DNA from: Dipteris shenzhenensis
Lineage: Eukaryota; Polypodiophyta; Polypodiopsida; Gleicheniales
DNA: 64,000 nt
Strand: one strand, 5' to 3'
Assembly: GCA_047967505.1 (NCBI GenBank)
Contig: CM106540.1
Both the position numbers and the translations under genes were made by a program. The notes under the pieces are model-generated. The model saw only the letters and a list, made by a program, of their open reading frames with translations, ran no database searches and was not told the origin of the DNA. The number at the start of each line of letters is the position of its first letter. Positions within the stretch are counted from its first letter, which is position 1. This document shows, piece after piece, positions 58,862 through 64,000 of this stretch.

Positions 58862-59549
58862 CTGTCCCCGTTTCCTCCCATCCTCTCCTCCCCTTTCTGC
58901 AATGTATACTTCTTTTTCTGTGTTAAGAATGGCCAGGGCTGATTGCTCTCTTTGGTCCATTCAACTGCTTGGCAAAAAGAGAAGATGTTTTCAAAGATGC
59001 TCACCCACAATGGTCACATGTGTATAGCCAGACTCTGTTGCATTACACATGTAAGCCTCCATATGAGGGGAGCACAGGGGAGTGACAAGATAGGGGAATG
59101 ATGAGAGAGAAAGGGGCTGCCACATGGGTGGCGCTATGTGGGCAGCATCGACCCAGGAAGGCAGATCTGTCAATGGGATGGCCATGGTGTTGGCCATCCC
59201 TTGGCCTGCACAACTGCCCTTATATTGGACAGGCAGGTGTATTTGCAGAGTCTCTTTGGTGGGGCAGATGGAGCTGCAACAGTGTCTGCACATGGGGCAT
59301 ATGCCTGCTATTGGGCCTTTTTACAGGCACTAGAGGCAGCCAGTGGTTGGGCAATAGTGCTACAGAACTGGGTCACCCAGCAGGGCATAAAGCACAGATT
59401 GGTTGGCATTTACAGATCTGGTCAGCCAAATCAAAGGGTTATAGTGCAGATGTAGTAGTTTAGGTCAGTCATTCCAGGAATTGCAGAGTGTTCTCCAGGC
59501 ACTAGTAAAGGTGAAGATTGGCATTATGAGTAAAGGTGAAGATTGGCAT
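58862..59549. other. Spacer with overlapping ORFs but no recognised gene
   Basis: 59098-59463 is open in three plus-strand frames at once and one minus-strand frame nearby. That, and the lack of motifs, argues for stop-poor, GC-richer sequence rather than a gene. Confidence 0.4.
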
Positions 59550-60235
59550 TATGCCCATTGAAATTCAATGGCAGATTGGGTATTACCCAAACTGCCGATA
59601 CATTGTATTATGTGAAACTTCATTCTGTGTTTGATTTTTGCTAGACTAATTCCTAAATTAGTCATGTCAAGCTTCTTTAGTAAATTCTGTCTGTGCTGGG
59701 TCTTTTCAATGTGATCACTGGTGACGATCAAGTCATCCCACATTAGAAATAATGATCACCCTCAGGTCTCTTGGGGCCTATTGTAGCCCAGAAAATGGCT
59801 ACAAGTCCACACAGCTTGTTTTCTGATCACCCCTGATCATCGGAATAAAATTTTTGTGGCTGCTTTACGTAGGCTTCCTTCTCTAGGCTCCTATACATTA
59901 ATTTCATATATATGTCCATTTTGTAGATGGGCCACTGGTGATGTACTACCAAAGCTTTGATACATATAGATTCTGGTCATCCTTGACATAAAAAGTCTCA
60001 TATTAGTTATTAAGAACATCATCTGCATAGCCTTTGGGAACCATTTGAGCTTTGTCTGTGCCAATTGGTTTGTACTTAGCCTTGTATATCTGTGTGGTAC
60101 TAATAACTTCCCATTTTGGTGGTCTATCAACTACATTCCAAGTATTATTCTCAGAATGGAATCCATTTTTATCTTCAAAGTGAATCTTCACATCCTTTTC
60201 TTTTGCAAAGAGCTTCGGCTCCATCTCTTAAATTT
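59550..60235 (-). pseudogene. Very old copia RT relic
   Basis: Minus strand. NNTWNVVDRPPKWEVISTT and YKAKYKPIGTDKAQMVPKGY (60150-60025) match the copia RT N-terminus. DDLIVTSDHIEKTQ and LDMTNLG (59740-59650) match the segment at and after YVDD. The block between them is largely lost and stops are frequent. It is far more decayed than the copia elements at 13-51 kb. Confidence 0.75.
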
Positions 60236-62569
60236 GAACCATCAAAGCATATTTCATAATGTTAGACTTCTCCTCCAATAGTCTCCAAGATCTCCTTGCT
60301 CCTATGGAAGTGCCCTAAAAGATGTGGCTGATTCCTCAGCTTTAATGGAAGGGTCCCTTGAAGCCCACAACGGGGAGACCCAAATGGCAAGCATTTGTCT
60401 AGGTCCTCCAGGGTCTTCGTGTATCGTCTTCTCCTTTGCATGACTCTTCATTGTGACTCTCGTTTCTTAGTATTTGACTTGTATTGACTCCATCATCTCC
60501 TCACAAAATTGCCAAATTGGATGCCTTTGGGCTGCAGTTGAAGCAACTACCTCAAGCTAAGACTCCATCTCCTAAAAGATAGTATGTTGACCCACCATAA
60601 TCTTGTTTGCATGTGGATTGTAGTATAGATATCAAGCTTTTGACCCCTTGTATCTGACAAAGATGCAGCTGTAGCTCCTAGTATCTAGCTTTGCCGAACT
60701 TCTTTGCTCAGAGGTGGACAAGCATCAATCCATTCCTTTGAATGCTTTAGTCATACTCTAGGGACACACTAAACCAGAAATTTTGGGAAAATCCCAATCC
60801 CCACTTTCTCCAAATGTCTAAACTAGAAGTTGCTTTGTTTCATTTCAAAGGGAATGTATATAGGAATTGGTCATTGTTCTCTCATTGAAAGATATGAGTT
60901 TTAATTTAAATTGGCCTAATATTGTATCATTCTATTAGCATGTTGAGAATATTGCATTGTTTCTTTGGACATCCTTTTCCACTTGTGAAGCATATGGTTT
61001 ATTTAATGTTAAGTAAATTTCTGTTTACAAACAGAGGTACAGTTCCATCCTATGATACAACACAGACAGATGGAACAAAGCAAAGAAGAAGAAGGGGAGA
61101 GAGAGAGAGAGAGAGAGAGGATTTAAGAATGAGCTGTGTGGTTTGCTAAAATTCAAACATGCTCATGTAACGAAAAAACATGAGATTGATTTGTTCTTAA
61201 GAGAAGTGGTGCTGAAAACATACCTTTGATAATTGCATTACCAATCATACATTGTGTATTCAAATATATTACATCAGCCTAATGCTGCAAAGCACCTTCT
61301 TTGCATTCCATACTTTAAAAAGGAGATCATAATTTTCTCAACAGAAATGTGCTATTTGATAGACTGCTTCTAGTACCTTAGGCCTTCCTTCTTGTCATAA
61401 ATAATGAGCAATGTGATAAAACTCTTACTCACAAAACAACTCCTATCCTGCATGGATCTCTCTAGTGGATTGTACTCAAACATATTAGTATGTCTTTTGT
61501 CTTCATTCCAATGTGGCATACTTTTCGAACCTTGTGTTATATTTGTAAGTGAGACATCATCTAGCCTTTCAATCCCATACAGAGCGATAGGGTTGTTCCT
61601 TCAGTCCATGTGCCGTTCTTCAATCCTTCAAAAAAATGGAACTAAAATTGTCAAATAAAGGAAATAAGTGAAAGGCACATCACAAATAATCATATATGAA
61701 TAATTACCATTAAAGGATTTATTATTCAGTTTAATCCATGCAATGCTTGTATACTCATTATTAAGGATTCCTAGTTCAAGAAATTGCTCATGTCACGATA
61801 GATTATCCAATTAATTTTCTAATCTTTTAATGTCGCTGTCTTGATTTATTTGAAGCTCTCTTGTAATTGAAAAGACATCCTTTTCTCTTATACAATTTCT
61901 TTTCGCTAGACATAATCTTATTTAATTCAAAATCCCATTGGTGGATTTAATCCTAATTCTGATGAAAAAAGATCAAATTATAGGAATTATTTCATAATAT
62001 ACTTATCGATTCATAAGTGCCACTTTGCATGAAATCGAAATACCAAAATTTGGGGGACGAAGTAATCCCACGCAACACTTCCTTTGGAATCGAGTCTTCT
62101 TCACTCGAATGTTCCATTTTAGAATCAGTTAGAATCTTAGACACCCCATTCTTTGTATATTTAGAAGAACGACTCACAAAGACTATATCTAGAGAATATT
62201 TGGGTTCAACTATTAGAAAATTGACTTCTACTTCATAGGTTTATGAATAAGAAATCCATCAAAAGGTATTCTAGGATACCACAGGCTAATTTAGAATCAT
62301 TCTCTACAACATTATCAATAACAACAAGATTGTCTTCCTCTTTCATATATCCATTTTGAACCAAGGATCACTAGTTGCTAATCTGACCAATAGCCCTAAG
62401 TATGTGGAAGTATAGTGAATTCCTTAATTGTTAAATTGGTTATTAAAGGTTTCAAATACCATTTATACAAGTGGTAAAACCTCTTCTTCAGTGTATTACT
62501 ACCAATAAATGAGGGAGTTGTAGGTGAAGAATCCATCAAACCATTTTTCAAAATAGCTTTAAGAAGGAG
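60236..62569. other. AT-rich intergenic region
   Basis: A (GA)n microsatellite lies at 61096-61120. Around 62000-62400 both strands have ORF-like stretches of 60-75 codons, with no family I can identify. No RNA gene recognised. Confidence 0.45.
61096..61120. repeat. (GA)n microsatellite
   Basis: About 12 GA dinucleotides. Confidence 0.95.
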
Positions 62570-64000
62570 GTTCCTTAGGGACCACCTAAGAAACTTCAAA
62601 CACAAAATTATCCTCTCTTGAAGAAAGAGGATTATGAAAGGGCCAGGCAAAAAAATCTTTGCTTCAAATATTTGGGCGAAGACCATGCTCCTTGGAATTG
62701 CCCTAAAAATAAACAAGTGGGAGCTAAAGCCCCAAATAGACCTCCACAAAAACAAGTACATGCGGTGCAAGTGTTGCCGCTTAATGGTACACCGAGGTAG
62801 AGGTCTATCATGAGGATATCACCCACATGTATTGTCTATCATCGGCAATGTGGTAGCCCACCTTTGGTCCTCACGATTTAATGAGGATGCATGAAAAAAT
62901 TAAGGGGCAAAGAGTAAGAGTGAGGGTCAATGATAGTGCAACACATAATTTATTGAACTACTCTTTAGTTAAGAAATTAAAATTGCCTGAGAGTCCAAGT
63001 GCCCATAAATATGTGGTCTCTTTGGCATTGGGCAGTGATAAAAAAATTTGGGACACCATGATACATGGTGTAGAGGTGGATATTCAAGGTTATCAGGATG
63101 CCTTGGATTTCCAAATCATGCATCTCGACCAAACAGATGTAGTACTTGATCGAGAATGGTTGTATAGTCTTGGGCATAGCTTACAGTGGAGTTATCTTAA
63201 TAACTCCATTATGTTTGAAAGAGAGGGTAGAGTATTCCAGATTCAAGGAGAACATGATGTGCACAACTCTCCTCTTATTTGTTTGATGGAATTGGAACGA
63301 CTACTATACCAAGAAGAATGCGAGATATATCTCTATGAACTTGCTTTTATTGGTGATTTTATGTCTTCTACATCGAAAAAAAGTAATATTGTTTTTGATA
63401 ATGTTTAAAAGTATAAATCTTCTTTCAATAATTTAATGTTTGAATTTAAAGATGTTTTTCTGTTTGATTTGCCTGATGGTTTACCCCGTGAGAGAGAAGT
63501 AGATCATATAATAGATTTAATTTTTGGATCTACCCCTAGTTGTAAACCCCCATACAAGCTTAGTCAAACGAAGGAACATGAGATCAAAAGACAATTAATG
63601 GAATATCTTAGGAAGGGCAAATCCAACCAAGTAGCTCACCTTGGATTGCACCAGTTTTACTGGTAAAGAAAAAGGATGGTATAATGCATTTATGCATAAA
63701 TGCTAGAACACTAAATAAAATCACCATAAAAAATAAGTATCCTATGCCTCACATTGATGAGCTCTTTGATTAATTGCAAGAGGCAAAATATTTTACTGAA
63801 ATTGAATAAAGATCAGGATATCACCAAGTATGAATTAGGGAAGAGGATGTCCCTAAGACATCATTTCATATTAGGTATCCACATTATCAATTTAAAGTAA
63901 TGCCATTTGGACTAACAAATGCTCCAGCAACTTTCATGACACTTATGAATAGTGTCTTAATGCCATATCTAGGAAAATTTATTGTATTATTTTTAGATGA
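62570..64000 (+). pseudogene. Ty3/gypsy gag-pol, truncated by window end
   Basis: Gag end with LKKEDYERARQKNLCF and a knuckle that has lost its second cysteine (CFKYLGEDHAPWNC, 62674-62702). A frameshift leads to a retropepsin-like domain at 62881-63408, in which the DSGA motif has become NDSATHN and the later LGREWL-like motif reads LDREWLYSLG. A stop follows, then RT in blocks: [71 protein letters not shown] and FIVLFLD at the window edge. Frameshift near 63660 and stops near 63772 and 63809. RNase H and integrase would lie beyond 64000. Confidence 0.9.

Noticed and set aside
59098-59463. Overlapping ORFs of 69-121 codons in three frames
   Set aside because: Several frames open at once in the same GC-richer sequence; composition effect more likely than a gene.
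62000-62400. Possible organelle-derived segment because of AT-rich ORF-like text on both strands
   Set aside because: I could not match it to any named plastid or mitochondrial gene, so no transfer is claimed.

Overview
The window looks like nuclear DNA from a vascular land plant with a large, retrotransposon-filled genome. The evidence is one intact plant bHLH transcription factor gene of the MYC/JAM class, several Ty1/copia families with initiator-tRNA(Met) primer sites, Ty3/gypsy remnants, and a ~182 bp satellite with higher-order structure. I cannot name the species. A fern or gymnosperm would fit the transposon density, but that is a guess. Copia-A to Copia-E are labels used only within this window.

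Layout: 1-4190 is a satellite array, with 182 bp monomers ordered in a three-type (A-B-C) ~545 bp unit and a fainter ~1091 bp six-monomer period. 4.3-7.7 kb holds two decayed genes on the + strand, one DUF8039-like and one with a DUF7869-type, DDE-like domain. 7.9-13.56 kb has small repeats, a Copia-A LTR, and two inverted copies of an unrecognised coiled-coil gene around a Copia-D LTR piece, a purine tract and a 14 bp minisatellite. 13.57-16.9 kb is a decayed Copia-E pol with its 3' LTR. 16.9-20.2 kb shows no gene but has a strong palindrome.

20.2-35.2 kb is a nested retrotransposon stack. A Copia-B fragment is interrupted by Copia-A1. Copia-A1 was split by the young, nearly intact Copia-C (22869-28769: 180 bp LTRs with two differences, 5 bp target duplication, one internal stop in its polyprotein). 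Copia-A1 shares a central LTR with Copia-A2. 36.2-40.7 kb is Copia-D, nearly full length. 40.7-42.5 kb is a gypsy gag/integrase remnant. 42.8-47.66 kb is Copia-B1 with a complete 3' LTR. 47.66-51.29 kb holds two Copia-A pieces in head-to-head inversion.

51.3-62.5 kb is the least transposon-dense part and contains the only gene I consider functional: an intronless 604-codon bHLH gene (55858-57672) of the jasmonate-related subgroup IIId/e, with a pyrimidine-rich leader carrying a tandem duplication and two small upstream ORFs. A LINE tail lies upstream and a very old copia relic downstream. The window ends inside a decayed gypsy pol gene (62570-64000).

Except for the bHLH gene, every recognisable protein here is a transposon protein or a transposon-like pseudogene. 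In several places copies can be compared directly, and the stop codons that differ are often CAG to TAG, as expected from deamination of methylated CHG cytosines in silenced plant transposons.
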